64,000 nucleotides of DNA from an uncultured bacterium (GTDB taxonomy: Bacteria > Bacteroidota > Bacteroidia > Bacteroidales > Bacteroidaceae). A model generated the notes under the pieces. It was not told the DNA's origin and searched no databases. It saw only the letters and a list, made by a program, of their open reading frames with translations. The position numbers and the translations under genes are program-made. Positions 18,708-28,796 of the stretch are shown piece by piece (position 1 is the first letter of the stretch; every line of letters starts with the position of its first letter). The stretch is taken from contig CAJMPR010000001.1 in NCBI GenBank assembly GCA_905215345.1, positions 372,001 through 436,000 of the forward strand. The letters run 5' to 3'.

Positions 18708-19253
18708 TTATACGTCTTCCAAATTCAGTTCCCCTTTGGCCTCTTTATCATAGTAGTTGGCAAGCAAAGAAATGAAATTGCTGATTGATTCGATAGCTTT
18801 GACAGTGCCCTGACTGATTTCCTTCTTCTGCAAACGCAGCAACAGTACACCATACAATGCTTCGAAACAGGTTTCCAGTTCCGGTTCCTCCATATTTCCA
18901 TTCTTCTGGCGCAACTCTACAATGAAAGGCAACGCCTTGAAGTAAGCAGCATTATAAAAAGGGAACTTTGTGGACGACAACAACTCTGCATGCAAGTCAG
19001 TCAGATTACGGATTACATTCCGGTTTATCTGTAAGTGCCCCTTCTCCACGACTCCCTCCAGACGCATCATGTCCAAAAGGTTGCCATACCACTCTTCCAG
19101 TGGGGCATGTTCCTCTTCGGGATAACGGGAAATAACAGTACGGCGGACTTCATCGAGTTCGCACTTATTAGCACGAATCAAGTCTTCCACCTGCCACATA
19201 TATATCAGATACTCGGCAATATTCTTTTTCTTCAGTTGTTGTGCAATCTTCAT
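18708..19253 (-). CDS. DUF4924 family protein
   Basis: A 181-residue soluble, mostly helical protein without signal peptide, starting MKIAQQLKKKNIAEYLIYMW. I recognise it as the Bacteroidales-restricted DUF4924 family, which is often found next to rfbD and prfC; no biochemical function is known to me. It is acidic overall and ends in GELNLEDV. It starts 25 bases after the LysE-type exporter stop and appears to be co-transcribed with its neighbours. Confidence 0.75.
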   Translation of the reverse strand: MKIAQQLKKKNIAEYLIYMWQVEDLIRANKCELDEVRRTVISRYPEEEHAPLEEWYGNLLDMMRLEGVVEKGHLQINRNVIRNLTDLHAELLSSTKFPFYNAAYFKALPFIVELRQKNGNMEEPELETCFEALYGVLLLRLQKKEISQGTVKAIESISNFISLLANYYDKEAKGELNLEDV

Positions 19254-19278
19254 TTAACTATCCTCTATCACTTATACT

Positions 19279-19914
19279 CTAATAGAGTGATTCTCCCATC
19301 AATGTGAACACCAATCCAAGTGCAGAAACTATCATTACGATGCCTCCGATTACACGGTTCAATATCCAAATACCACGCAGGTTGAACTGCGTCCGGACTT
19401 TACTAACAAAAAAAGTAATGCCAAACCACCATGCCAATGCTCCCAAAGCAATAGCCAGATATCCCGTTACAGCCTCAAACACCAATACTCCCTCACTTAC
19501 AAAAGCAAAGCGGGCGAAGAGACCAATATACAGGAAAATAACGAGTGGATTGGATAGAGTGACGGCAAACGCCGTAATGAGATTATGGAAATAAGTTCCT
19601 TTATTGGTAGAAACCGGACGAATGGATTGTACCGGATTACTGCGGAAAGTATAAATACCGAATGCCAGCAACAAGATGCTTCCAAAGAGTTGCAGATAAA
19701 AAATATTCTTATTGACGTAGTCGAACACAAAACTCATTCCGTAACCCGTCAGCAAAGCATAAGCTATGTCACTTAGCGAAGCTCCTATGCCGGTTACAAA
19801 ACCATACCAGCGTCCCTTATTCAAAGTACGCTGGATGCATAAGACACCTACAGGACCCAACGGTGCAGACACTATCACACCAATTATGAATCCCTTCCAC
19901 AATATATCGATCAT
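19279..19914 (-). CDS. LysE-family amino-acid/solute exporter
   Basis: Inner-membrane exporter of the LysE/RhtB superfamily. It has about six hydrophobic segments and the N-terminal signature SAPLGPVGVLCIQRTLNKGR. Length with this start is 211 residues. An upstream ATG at 19932 would lie right at the predicted transcription start of the GATATTTG element (19938-19945), so the ATG at 19914 (MIDILWKGFIIG) is preferred. Substrate cannot be deduced. First gene of the operon running to prfC. Confidence 0.82.
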   Translation of the reverse strand: MIDILWKGFIIGVIVSAPLGPVGVLCIQRTLNKGRWYGFVTGIGASLSDIAYALLTGYGMSFVFDYVNKNIFYLQLFGSILLLAFGIYTFRSNPVQSIRPVSTNKGTYFHNLITAFAVTLSNPLVIFLYIGLFARFAFVSEGVLVFEAVTGYLAIALGALAWWFGITFFVSKVRTQFNLRGIWILNRVIGGIVMIVSALGLVFTLMGESLY

Positions 19915-19937
19915 GGTCTCTATCTGAATCATGGGCG

Positions 19938-19945
19938 CAAATATC
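19938..19945 (-). promoter_or_regulatory. Probable -7 element (GATATTTG) for the lysE-rfbD-prfC operon
   Basis: On the minus strand GATATTTG differs from TAnnTTTG only at the first base. It lies 24 bases before the preferred ATG at 19914. Confidence 0.4.
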
Positions 19946-20041
19946 GGACTTTTTTATGAGACGAGCACATTGTGTTAACGTTTTTTCGTCTGCTCAGTAA
20001 AATTTTCATGTGATATATAACATGGACTTCATAAAGTTGTT

Positions 20042-22891
20042 CTATTTCTTCTGAATATTCGTTGCAGTCTTGAACAGATCATTAGAGACAGTTACTCCTT
20101 TGTCTGATACAGACATTAACGTTATTACAGACAAGTCATTATCAACATCAGTATCAAGCTCTATCGTTTTATTACCGACAGAAGTTATCTTAAACCATAA
20201 TCTTTTATACGAATATAACCGACTGGCCTTACTCTCACTCGATTGCCAAAACTCTGCTATATTACCCTGGGCAGATTCTTCTCTCAGATACTGAGTGTTT
20301 ACACTGCATTCATAATATAACCACAAAGGATTGCTGGTAGATATAAACTCACCGTTGACTTTAGTAGATGCCGGTATATTAAAATTGAGCTTCACAGTTA
20401 CCCATTTTAGCAATTCGGAGAGTGATGTAGGGGAATCATTGAATGTAAATACAGGGCGATCTTCATATCCGGGAATATTACTGCCGAGGGTTAACTTTCC
20501 GGGAATGGAAAATGTAGTATACGTGTCCTTAAAGCCGGTAGCCGAAAGCCGTACCTTTTCTCCATCATTTATATTCAGAGACTGTTTCAAGGAAAATTTT
20601 GCAGTCTGCTGCGCACTTGAAGCAACATGCATCCTATATTCATTGGATTTTCCGGTAGGCACAATACCACTTCCCGATGCCGGTTCCAGATATTGGGTTG
20701 TGAAAAAGATATCTACTCCATCCACAGCATAATAAGAGCCTGCCTCATCAAATGAAAAGAGTATATCTACCGGACTTCCTGCTGTTCCGCTGAGAACACT
20801 GGCCGACATATCTTTGAATTCACCTTGTTTGATGGTTCGCTTCATGCTTACAGACGCAAAACAGTCACCATCTAAACGGACATACTCGCCACTTTCGGCA
20901 CGAGTGGTTTTGAATGTTATGTTTTGACTGCCGGCAGTATGAGTTGTATAACAATATGCTCCCATGGCATTATCCCATACACAATCCGTCCTGGCGGTAG
21001 AAACATATTCCAAATAATCGGTATGTATCCACATTTTGTATGGCAGGGGTTTATCTGTTACCTCCGGAATATCAAATGTCAAAACCACCGGTTGCTCCTT
21101 CAACTTTAATACCGGGTTCGGATCGAACTTAATATTGCTTAAAGCAGGCATATTCTCTGACTTGAGTTGAATGGGGACATCATTAAAATAGTCTGATGCC
21201 AGAATTACGTCTTCATTGGACGAAGGAGTAGAAGTAACCAGATATATCGCATGTGGCATAGGTACATCATTCTTATCATTGCCCAGATATGGTGCCATAT
21301 ATATATACCTGAAAGTCTTATCGGGGTTAGGGTCGACAGCAAGGGGCTGAATACCTTCTTTCGTCGGATCCGGTGATAATTTAGCAGAATAGACATAAAC
21401 AGGCAAAGGAAAGATTTCCGGCGCAACGTCTGGTGGAAAACTAAATATTATCGTAACAGGCTGGCCAACTGCATTAGCCACTTTGCACAATCTGGGTTCA
21501 ATTCCGGCATTGGGCATTGCCGACACATTCAGAAAAGTCATCGGTTTCCTCAAACGGATAGTAATCCTACGGGACAGATGCCTTCCATCCGACACGATAA
21601 ATGCCATCTGATAAATATCGTTATTTACCGGAATATTAGCTGTTGTGCCCGATATAATACCATCTGAATAGCTATAATCTTTTATTACCCTCATGGTTTC
21701 TTTCTGCTCCATTGAGACCGTAACCTTTGTATTATCTATCCGGCCATTAATACCATCAAAATAAGAGTATTTTATTTGAAAATGCTGCCCTGAAGTTACG
21801 AACGTGAAAACTGCTTTTTCTATCTGAAGTATATTCGTTCCATCGGAGACGGAAGTATATTCGGCAACCTGAACCGATGCATTGATATTGTTTGATGCCG
21901 GATTGTTCATTGCCTCCTTCAGCGTCGGATACCCTTCCATAGCCACATCATTCACTCGTATGATGTAATGGCAATTACGCTCAATGTCAGGCAATGCACT
22001 GGAACTCTCGTTAGCAATATCAATTTTATAATACGAGGGGATTGTTGTATTTACTCCTGCAAGAGTGCTTTGGAAGAATGCCTTTATTATGATATAAGTT
22101 TGATTACGAGCCATCGAGTTTTTTCGCTCATAAACATATTTAGCATCCGATGGAGCGCCGGCAGAACCATTCTGTGCATTTAAAAATTCGCCTCCATCCG
22201 TAATGGAGACAATTTTGCCATCCAAAGCTTCCGTTACCGCTCCCTTTACAAACTTATAAGATGCCGTAGAATAGGGAGCGACTGTCCCCTTATCCATGTA
22301 ATCTCCCACAGCAAATGTGACATCGGTAAGATATGTCTTGCCTTCTGGTTCATTCGTCAAATTTTCAACAGTAATCTTCGCTACATTCCGCAACAGGCTT
22401 ACATCATTTTTCAGTGTAATAGTCGTTCCTTTATTTCCGACAAGCCCATCAGGCAACTCGACCCTTTGCCAGTACGTGACCCGGTCATTTGCTACCGTAA
22501 GCTTATTCATTACTTCGGCTTCACCTTTACCTATATTTGCCGCATCAGAAAACTCCGTCCAATCATAATTGGCTACAAAGTGGAGAATTAGCAGCTCATT
22601 GTCCTTTGTGACAGGCATGCCTCCAAACTTGTAGTTTGCATTAGCATCCGTACCCGATACCAATTCTCCATTATGCTTTGAAAGATATAACCCATTCTTA
22701 TCGAATACCAACACACATAAAGACGATAATTCATCCTTAATGCCTGACCGCGTTTTCACAACAACAGGTTCGGGAATATCAAGACTGACTATGAGCTCCG
22801 ATTCATTATTGAAATGAATACCGGTATTGTAATCCTGACATCCTGAAAACACGAGTGCCAATAGCACAAATATATAGATTCTATTTTTCAT
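20042..22891 (-). CDS. Large type V pilus accessory/tip protein with repeated beta modules
   Basis: Exported lipoprotein of 949 residues from the preferred ATG at 22891, with lipobox VFSGC (Cys18). An upstream ATG at 22915 would overlap the preceding gene. The N-terminal third resembles fimbrillins (SELIVSLDIPEP, then VKTRSG with Arg48 as possible maturation site, and LCVLVFDKNGLYL). The rest contains at least three related beta-rich modules: VTIIFSFPPD with PVYVYSAKL, VVLTFDIPE with YKMWIHTDYLEYVS, and VDILFSFDE with VDIFFTTQYLEPAS. It resembles what databases call DUF4906-type proteins. As the last gene of the pilus operon and the largest product, it is a candidate tip or shaft-associated adhesin. 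No terminator is obvious in the 109 bases downstream. Confidence 0.7.
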   Translation of the reverse strand: MKNRIYIFVLLALVFSGCQDYNTGIHFNNESELIVSLDIPEPVVVKTRSGIKDELSSLCVLVFDKNGLYLSKHNGELVSGTDANANYKFGGMPVTKDNELLILHFVANYDWTEFSDAANIGKGEAEVMNKLTVANDRVTYWQRVELPDGLVGNKGTTITLKNDVSLLRNVAKITVENLTNEPEGKTYLTDVTFAVGDYMDKGTVAPYSTASYKFVKGAVTEALDGKIVSITDGGEFLNAQNGSAGAPSDAKYVYERKNSMARNQTYIIIKAFFQSTLAGVNTTIPSYYKIDIANESSSALPDIERNCHYIIRVNDVAMEGYPTLKEAMNNPASNNINASVQVAEYTSVSDGTNILQIEKAVFTFVTSGQHFQIKYSYFDGINGRIDNTKVTVSMEQKETMRVIKDYSYSDGIISGTTANIPVNNDIYQMAFIVSDGRHLSRRITIRLRKPMTFLNVSAMPNAGIEPRLCKVANAVGQPVTIIFSFPPDVAPEIFPLPVYVYSAKLSPDPTKEGIQPLAVDPNPDKTFRYIYMAPYLGNDKNDVPMPHAIYLVTSTPSSNEDVILASDYFNDVPIQLKSENMPALSNIKFDPNPVLKLKEQPVVLTFDIPEVTDKPLPYKMWIHTDYLEYVSTARTDCVWDNAMGAYCYTTHTAGSQNITFKTTRAESGEYVRLDGDCFASVSMKRTIKQGEFKDMSASVLSGTAGSPVDILFSFDEAGSYYAVDGVDIFFTTQYLEPASGSGIVPTGKSNEYRMHVASSAQQTAKFSLKQSLNINDGEKVRLSATGFKDTYTTFSIPGKLTLGSNIPGYEDRPVFTFNDSPTSLSELLKWVTVKLNFNIPASTKVNGEFISTSNPLWLYYECSVNTQYLREESAQGNIAEFWQSSESKASRLYSYKRLWFKITSVGNKTIELDTDVDNDLSVITLMSVSDKGVTVSNDLFKTATNIQKK

Positions 22892-22902
22892 CTTCTTATT
22901 AA

Positions 22903-25089
22903 TTAATCTCTCCATGAATCATGCACACAACGTACTGAGTTATTATCCTCAGGACGGTCAACACGAATGGCAGTAGCATCATTTTTATCACCCAAGACTA
23001 CAGAAGAGCCTTGTTGGGAAGCCCACCAACCACTGGTGTATGTAGATTGGAATAATTCTTTTATCGCACTATTAGGATCCAGTTGCATTTTACGCACAAG
23101 TTTTAATTCGGCAAGTGTCGGCATGCGCCATGAACCGGCAGCAAATTGGGACTCCCGATAAGTTGCGCACCGCTGCCGGGCTACATCCCATGATTTAGTC
23201 GTAAAAGTGATGCCGCGCTGCGAAGCTATTACAAACTGAGGAGATACTATCTTGTTATGCTCGACATCAGTCTTTGAGCGGAAATAGGGTGACAATGGTT
23301 CCCATGATGTAAGATTGTAGCCTGTAACAACCTGGTCGCGATTATCAATCCCTCCCTTCGTACTCCCCAAGTGAGTAATCGCCTCTGTAGGGTCTCCTAC
23401 TCTCATTCCCTCCTCTTCGTCTTCAAGGTCGAGTGATGTGACATGTACTGTAAAGAAATTGAAGTTTTTCTGAGGCGGAGTATCTGTGGGACCACCATTG
23501 GGGCTATTGTTTCCAGCATCAGCATTCAGTCCCTCCGGTGTCTGATAAGAGCCTGCCAACCAGATTGTCTTTCCGTCGAGAATTGCAGAAGCTGCATTTG
23601 AAGGAATAATACCCTTATCATCCGGATTTACCGATGTGTTATATCCGCCATAAGAATAAGAAGGTGTGACGTATATTTTGGGATATATTGTGAGCGAAAT
23701 ATCTGTCGAAAGTCCTGCCGAATTACTTACTCTGGCTGTAATATACAATGGAACATAGTTTATAGGCACCATTGACTCAAAGGTAAAATAAGTCTTATCC
23801 TCAACTTGCGAAAAGCTAATCCTTGGATATTGTAGATCACCAACTGAGTAATTTTTAGGATTTATCCCGCCATTAACATCAAATTCATCGCAATATACTT
23901 TGGTGATTGTAATTGTGACCGGTTGTTTGGAGGATTTATATTCCCATATGTTTGTCTTACGGTTATAGATTTCGACATTCGGATTATATACAAACAGGAA
24001 GTGATATTCAAGAATGGAAACTTCTACCTTTTTAGTTGTCCAGTCCACCAAATCGAAATTAGTAGAAATGTCTACCGCATCGGACGGATCAAGCCCACCC
24101 AAACGGCTGACATTAACTGCAAACTGATAAATATAATTGCGGTTTATCTTATACTGATGGACCTCGACATTGCCCTCAGCACGAATATAAGAGAAAGGGA
24201 TACGATAGTAATAAGTTCTTGTTGTCTTGGTAGTAGCACTATACCAATCTAAAGCAATCAGAACATACGTCTCTTTATCCGGATATTTTTCCCAGTCATT
24301 GGCATAAGTATAAATAGGATTTTGTGGATCCATTGCAAACGGATTATCTGTCCCTCCCTTTGCAACAAGCGCTTTTGATGCCGATTTATAATTATCAGCA
24401 TCACCTTCATGTTGATATTTAGCGCCTAATTTTGTTATATCCAGATAGTTTACAATCGTTACCTTTGCACCCATCGGAGTATACCCGTCTATCTTAGCAC
24501 TTGTAATATCGACTATCACTTTAGCTGCTGCACGTTTAAGTAAAATCTTTCCCAAATTCTGATTAGACAGATTCCCATCAAAAGTAACCTCTATCTCTTC
24601 ACTATCCATAAAAAAGTCACCAGGCTGTTTCGTGCCATTGAACTGTTTTCCTACGACATTATCCATCAACAGTTTTTTGACTTCTTCGAGTGTTTTATCA
24701 GCAAAGGCATCTCTTGACAACTGGCAATTAGCCAACATGTACACTTTACAGTCTCCTGCACTTCCCAGAGAAATCATCACGCTTTCCGGAACTCTGATAG
24801 TGACTTGATCGTCCTTAATAGCAATGTAGCTTGCATCCGGATAAAAAAGGCAGTTTGTGCCCGAGGTATCATAAAAGAATATATCGATACAGTTAACCGC
24901 CTTTTCATTATCAAGCACATCATCGACTGCACGTGTAGCCCTTGTTTCCTGCGCCGATGCCAATGAACTATAAAGAGTGAAGGTTATAGTGTTTTTGATT
25001 TGCGCCTGCGAATCGGATACCAGTTCATTTATACAGGAGCTCAACATAATTGCACACAGTAATATACAACCTAACAACGCGTTTCTCAT
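22903..25089 (-). CDS. Type V pilus accessory/tip protein with C-terminal FISUMP/lectin-like domain
   Basis: Exported lipoprotein of 728 residues with lipobox MLSSC (Cys19). Residues about 30-340 look like a fimbrillin module (NCIDIFFYDTSGTNCLFYP, LLKRAAAKVIVDITSAKIDG) with ATRA (Arg50/Arg53) as possible proteolytic maturation site. Ig-like beta segments follow. The C-terminal 80 residues carry the motif ARQRCATYRE, then GSWRMPTLAELKLVRKM, GWWASQQ and NSVRCVHD. This is the pattern of FISUMP/Lcl-type domains with a C-type-lectin-like fold, seen in adhesive tip proteins. It starts 3 bases after the 473-residue pilin-like gene. Function as a tip lectin is inferred. Confidence 0.72.
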   Translation of the reverse strand: MRNALLGCILLCAIMLSSCINELVSDSQAQIKNTITFTLYSSLASAQETRATRAVDDVLDNEKAVNCIDIFFYDTSGTNCLFYPDASYIAIKDDQVTIRVPESVMISLGSAGDCKVYMLANCQLSRDAFADKTLEEVKKLLMDNVVGKQFNGTKQPGDFFMDSEEIEVTFDGNLSNQNLGKILLKRAAAKVIVDITSAKIDGYTPMGAKVTIVNYLDITKLGAKYQHEGDADNYKSASKALVAKGGTDNPFAMDPQNPIYTYANDWEKYPDKETYVLIALDWYSATTKTTRTYYYRIPFSYIRAEGNVEVHQYKINRNYIYQFAVNVSRLGGLDPSDAVDISTNFDLVDWTTKKVEVSILEYHFLFVYNPNVEIYNRKTNIWEYKSSKQPVTITITKVYCDEFDVNGGINPKNYSVGDLQYPRISFSQVEDKTYFTFESMVPINYVPLYITARVSNSAGLSTDISLTIYPKIYVTPSYSYGGYNTSVNPDDKGIIPSNAASAILDGKTIWLAGSYQTPEGLNADAGNNSPNGGPTDTPPQKNFNFFTVHVTSLDLEDEEEGMRVGDPTEAITHLGSTKGGIDNRDQVVTGYNLTSWEPLSPYFRSKTDVEHNKIVSPQFVIASQRGITFTTKSWDVARQRCATYRESQFAAGSWRMPTLAELKLVRKMQLDPNSAIKELFQSTYTSGWWASQQGSSVVLGDKNDATAIRVDRPEDNNSVRCVHDSWRD

Positions 25090-25092
25090 ATC

Positions 25093-26514
25093 TTAATTCG
25101 GATTTTGTTTGACAATAAATCTATACCCATTACCTGTACCGCTCTTAGTAAGATTTAACTCAACATTTTCAATACCATTGAAAACAGTGATATAAAATTC
25201 GGTTGTAACATCATTGGTTGAAACAGCAGTACGAGGCCTTATTTTTATTTTGTAAACAGTCCCTTCGGCAGTCGTGCCCTGGCGTACTCCACTATTGTTC
25301 AAGTCGAAATCAAAGTCTTGGACATTTGTCAGTTGCGCCATCCAGACAGCCCCAAAAGGATAACTAAGTGTAAATTCATAAGTCACCGATGTATTATTAG
25401 ACACTGAAACCGTATTACCTGCAATATCTGTATCATCCTCCCATTTGCCTGAAAAAGTTACAGCGCCGGCTTCAAAGCTACCATTACCGGCATTCATCCA
25501 TTGCACTACTTCATATTCAATGATTAAAGAGGAAACAGCCTCTGCCGGCTGTGTGATTGTTGCCGTAATGTTATAATGACAATTACGTTTAAGGCTATAA
25601 TCCAAAGCATTTTGTCCTAAAACAGGAATGGTATAAACAACTTCGCGGGGCATACTTCCCAATTCTGTATAAGCAGCAGTTATAACCAATGCTGCCGCAT
25701 CATCAGAAGATGCAGGTTTGGGTAAAAGATATTCAGGTACAATGTAATCGCTAAAAATAGACTTTGTCTCAGCGTTATTTACAAATGAGACAGCCGTACC
25801 CCCAAACGACACCTCGCTGTGCAGCACACCTGTATAAGCACTTCCCGGAATCAAGTGGCTATCGGAAGGAAGATTTATCAGCTCCACCTTTTTAATATCG
25901 AACTTGTCTTCGGGACGGGTAGTCAGCTTTTTTATTGCTAAAGATATCTTAGAAGCAACCCTTTCCAAGATCACCGTTACCATTGGCGGAGATACCCAGT
26001 TGTTTCCTCCATCAACTGAGACCTCTGCTTGTTCCGGTGCGGAAAAGGTTGCCCTAAGAATCATATCCATTGACTGATATAATACAATATTACTTTCTTG
26101 TGTAGGAGTAATTACCGTTATGGCATCCAGGTCTGATAGCTTTTGAACAGCGACAAGAGAGGACTTCATGGCTTCCGTCTCATTAGCTACCACACAAATT
26201 TTATACTTGCCTTGCCTAAGCCTGAAAATAAAATCGTTCGGCTGCTTATTTTGGTTATCAATCAACCTATTTACAACGATTATACTATTTCCCAAATTCA
26301 TATCTGCAATTATTATCCTGACAGAATTAAGGGTTACACCTTCTACGGATTCTCCAACAAAGGCCTTGGTATTAACCCTGAAAGCCAGTTCTGCACTACT
26401 ATCCACTTCGAGTATCTGCTCTTGTGCACAACTACTCATCATAAACAACAGCAGCATGTTCAATGCTGAAAGCAAATGCAGAACCAATGTATACTTTTTA
26501 ATAAATAGTTCCAT
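25093..26514 (-). CDS. Fimbrillin-like accessory pilin (lipoprotein)
   Basis: Exported lipoprotein of 473 residues. The long hydrophobic N-terminus ends in lipobox FMMSSC (Cys29). The body shows fimbrillin features: LNSVRIIIADMNLGNSI, YKICVVANETEAMKSSL, a conserved VASKISLAIKKL segment and RNCHYNITATI, the last two being characteristic positions in FimA/Mfa-like subunits. Unlike the other structural subunits of the locus it lacks a clear TR maturation site; the equivalent position reads FRVNTKAF. It lies 7 bases after the anchor gene and 3 bases before the 728-residue gene. It may be a minor shaft or adaptor subunit. Confidence 0.72.
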   Translation of the reverse strand: MELFIKKYTLVLHLLSALNMLLLFMMSSCAQEQILEVDSSAELAFRVNTKAFVGESVEGVTLNSVRIIIADMNLGNSIIVVNRLIDNQNKQPNDFIFRLRQGKYKICVVANETEAMKSSLVAVQKLSDLDAITVITPTQESNIVLYQSMDMILRATFSAPEQAEVSVDGGNNWVSPPMVTVILERVASKISLAIKKLTTRPEDKFDIKKVELINLPSDSHLIPGSAYTGVLHSEVSFGGTAVSFVNNAETKSIFSDYIVPEYLLPKPASSDDAAALVITAAYTELGSMPREVVYTIPVLGQNALDYSLKRNCHYNITATITQPAEAVSSLIIEYEVVQWMNAGNGSFEAGAVTFSGKWEDDTDIAGNTVSVSNNTSVTYEFTLSYPFGAVWMAQLTNVQDFDFDLNNSGVRQGTTAEGTVYKIKIRPRTAVSTNDVTTEFYITVFNGIENVELNLTKSGTGNGYRFIVKQNPN

Positions 26515-26521
26515 AATAGAT

Positions 26522-27667
26522 TCAAATTTCAGGAATGACCATAACTATTTCCCAGCCTCTAATAAAAATTCTGACCTGCATATCCAACCCAATTCTAATC
26601 TCTATAGGGTGCTCATATTCCCGGTCAAAATCTGCCTGATTGCGATATATATAATTTCCTCCGGCATCCTTGGCTTGCATCAAGACATTCATTATATCAA
26701 TAGGTTGCATTGGAAGCCTTTGTCTTGTAATAGAATCTTCTATGATTAGATATACAGGCTGAATCGTATGATTCTCAATATCCATTCGTACAATCTTGAT
26801 ATAAGCTTGCATTTCCCCCTCCGCCATCTGTTCCAAATATGGAATATAGCGAATAGGCTGCGCCTTTTCTTCAATCGAATTATCAAATTTGTAACAGCCA
26901 TTTGCAGCTGTCACACAGACCCTGAATGGTAATGCCGCCTTGTTTCCTGCCATAGCTATATTTTCAAAGCCGGTAACAGTGACTTTTACTATATTGGTAT
27001 TCCGAATAAGTTCAATATCCGCCTCCGTAATTTCCCCCGATTTAACGACAGTTTCATCCATCGTATATTTACTCGTTGTTTCATTACGTGTCCCATATAC
27101 TCCGTACCAGAAATCATCGATTTCAGGGAAAATCGGAGCTATATTCTCCGGCAAGTCAGTGAGATGGTTGTGCCTCATAAACATAAGGAAATCTTCCATT
27201 CTGGTTACCCCAAGCACAACCCCTTCCTGATGATGGTCATGAATAGTGGTAGTATTCATATAAGCATCAAGAAACACACTTTCAGTATCCTGTGCACTAC
27301 TGCCCCATACTATTATTTTGTACTTGCCAGGCGGTATATCCAAATGCATTACGTAATCATTGGGTAACGCTCCCAATAAGTTTGTCCCTGTCATAGTTTT
27401 GAGTTGATCGCGCAGCAAATAGCTATAAGTCAATGTTTGAGTATCATCCATTGCTTTTAACTGCAATATGCCCTGCTCATCAAACAGATAAACATATATC
27501 CTATTGACTTCATCCCCGAATTTATTACCTCCGTTGTTATGCAACGTAAAGCGAAATTTGAGTTTCAAGCCAGAGAAACAATCAGTTGTATCTTCTTTAG
27601 TACAACCATTCATTGCAGCAGTCAAAGCTATCAAGATCAACAATGGAACATATTTCCTTAGAAGCAT
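26522..27667 (-). CDS. FimB/Mfa2-family pilus anchor subunit
   Basis: Outer-membrane-anchored base of a type V pilus. The 381-residue protein has a lipoprotein signal with lipobox MNGC (Cys22), followed directly by TKEDTTDC. This short Cys-acidic-Cys stretch and the KLKFRFTLHNN strand are typical of Mfa2/FimB (DUF1812) anchors. The two-domain beta body includes VYLFDEQGILQL and PPGKYKIIVWG. There is no Arg cleavage site after the lipobox, consistent with an anchor that keeps its lipid. It lies between the major fimbrillin gene (7 bases upstream) and the accessory pilins. Confidence 0.8.
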   Translation of the reverse strand: MLLRKYVPLLILIALTAAMNGCTKEDTTDCFSGLKLKFRFTLHNNGGNKFGDEVNRIYVYLFDEQGILQLKAMDDTQTLTYSYLLRDQLKTMTGTNLLGALPNDYVMHLDIPPGKYKIIVWGSSAQDTESVFLDAYMNTTTIHDHHQEGVVLGVTRMEDFLMFMRHNHLTDLPENIAPIFPEIDDFWYGVYGTRNETTSKYTMDETVVKSGEITEADIELIRNTNIVKVTVTGFENIAMAGNKAALPFRVCVTAANGCYKFDNSIEEKAQPIRYIPYLEQMAEGEMQAYIKIVRMDIENHTIQPVYLIIEDSITRQRLPMQPIDIMNVLMQAKDAGGNYIYRNQADFDREYEHPIEIRIGLDMQVRIFIRGWEIVMVIPEI

Positions 27668-27674
27668 ATTTCTA

Positions 27675-28745
27675 TTATGGAATAACAGGAGTCACATTAA
27701 TAATTGTCCAAGGTTCGATAGATACATTCGCTACCAAATCGTAATAAATAGTATTGTCATAAGGTTCATTACCAATTTTATCGTAAGTAAGCGTCAAATT
27801 ACCTAAATCTACATTATAAATCTTGCCTTTTACGATGGTCAAGTCTCCGGTATCTATCGAATCATAAGTAAACTTCTGAATAGTAAGAAAGCCTACATGG
27901 TCAGACTTAACAGCACCGTCCACACTGGTCTTATAGGTAATTTTCACAATTACATGCGGGGTATTTCCTTCGAAAACCTGATAGCCAAATCCTGAGTTAT
28001 CATCTTGCATAGAAAACAGAGAACCATCTGTGCCGAAAAAAGCTGTTGACACCCAATCATCAACTCCATTCCCACGAGGTGATACCAAAGCGCCATTGCT
28101 ATAAATATTGTTGATATAGACATTTGTAATAGCAATATCAGACACTGTAATGACACTTGTTCCTACAGTCTTAGTTCCACCAGTAGGGATACCTAATATT
28201 TGAATACGCCCAAGTTCCGGTGTAATTGTAACAGTTGCTGTCAAAAGGATGTGTGAGTCTGTGTTAACTCCATCTTGAATAATAGTAGCCTCTCCGTAAT
28301 AAGGAACATTTACAAAGCCTCCTTTAGTTTCCGTATGATCCTTCTGCCACTTATTTATATCCAACTGCCCGGTTGCAAGCGTAGGCAGATTACTCTCCGA
28401 CAAAGTACCCCAGTCATTTCCGGCAGTAACCGCATATACATAAACTTTCCCATCTATGAGATTTGCATCATTTGTTTTTTCAATGAGAACAATAGGAGAA
28501 GTAAAGTTGGATGTTACAACCTTAGTCGTAACAGGAATATTGTTTTTATCCTTTACAACAAGTATCATCTCTGCAATCTCTGCAAGAGGATTTGCTACAT
28601 TTGCATCCCCTGCTCTGGTTAACTTGGGTATATCTATTTTTACGGAAAGACTCGCTTTCCCATTCACTGTTGCAACATTTTCATCTTCTTTATTACAAGC
28701 AAAAAGTGTTGTGGCAATAAAAGCCACTAAAAGAATTTTCTTCAT
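27675..28745 (-). CDS. Major fimbrillin (FimA/Mfa1-like) of a type V pilus
   Basis: Structural pilin secreted as a lipoprotein. From the ATG at 28745 it is 356 residues, with lipobox LFAC (Cys17). The strand KASLSVKIDIPKLTRAGD then gives a candidate Arg44 cleavage point, closely matching where FimA and Mfa1 precursors are cut by arginine-specific protease in Porphyromonas. The body has VYVYAVTAGNDWG, TATVTITPELGRIQIL and a C-terminal strand ending YDLVANVSIEPWTIINVTPV, a candidate donor strand. A TTG 9 bases further upstream is the only alternative start. It sits between the DUF3868/OmpA gene and the anchor, as in other Bacteroidales pilus loci. Confidence 0.8.
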   Translation of the reverse strand: MKKILLVAFIATTLFACNKEDENVATVNGKASLSVKIDIPKLTRAGDANVANPLAEIAEMILVVKDKNNIPVTTKVVTSNFTSPIVLIEKTNDANLIDGKVYVYAVTAGNDWGTLSESNLPTLATGQLDINKWQKDHTETKGGFVNVPYYGEATIIQDGVNTDSHILLTATVTITPELGRIQILGIPTGGTKTVGTSVITVSDIAITNVYINNIYSNGALVSPRGNGVDDWVSTAFFGTDGSLFSMQDDNSGFGYQVFEGNTPHVIVKITYKTSVDGAVKSDHVGFLTIQKFTYDSIDTGDLTIVKGKIYNVDLGNLTLTYDKIGNEPYDNTIYYDLVANVSIEPWTIINVTPVIP

Positions 28746-28796
28746 TTCTTTCAATTTTTAAATAGTGATAAATAATAGCTCTCTTCTTTATTATTG

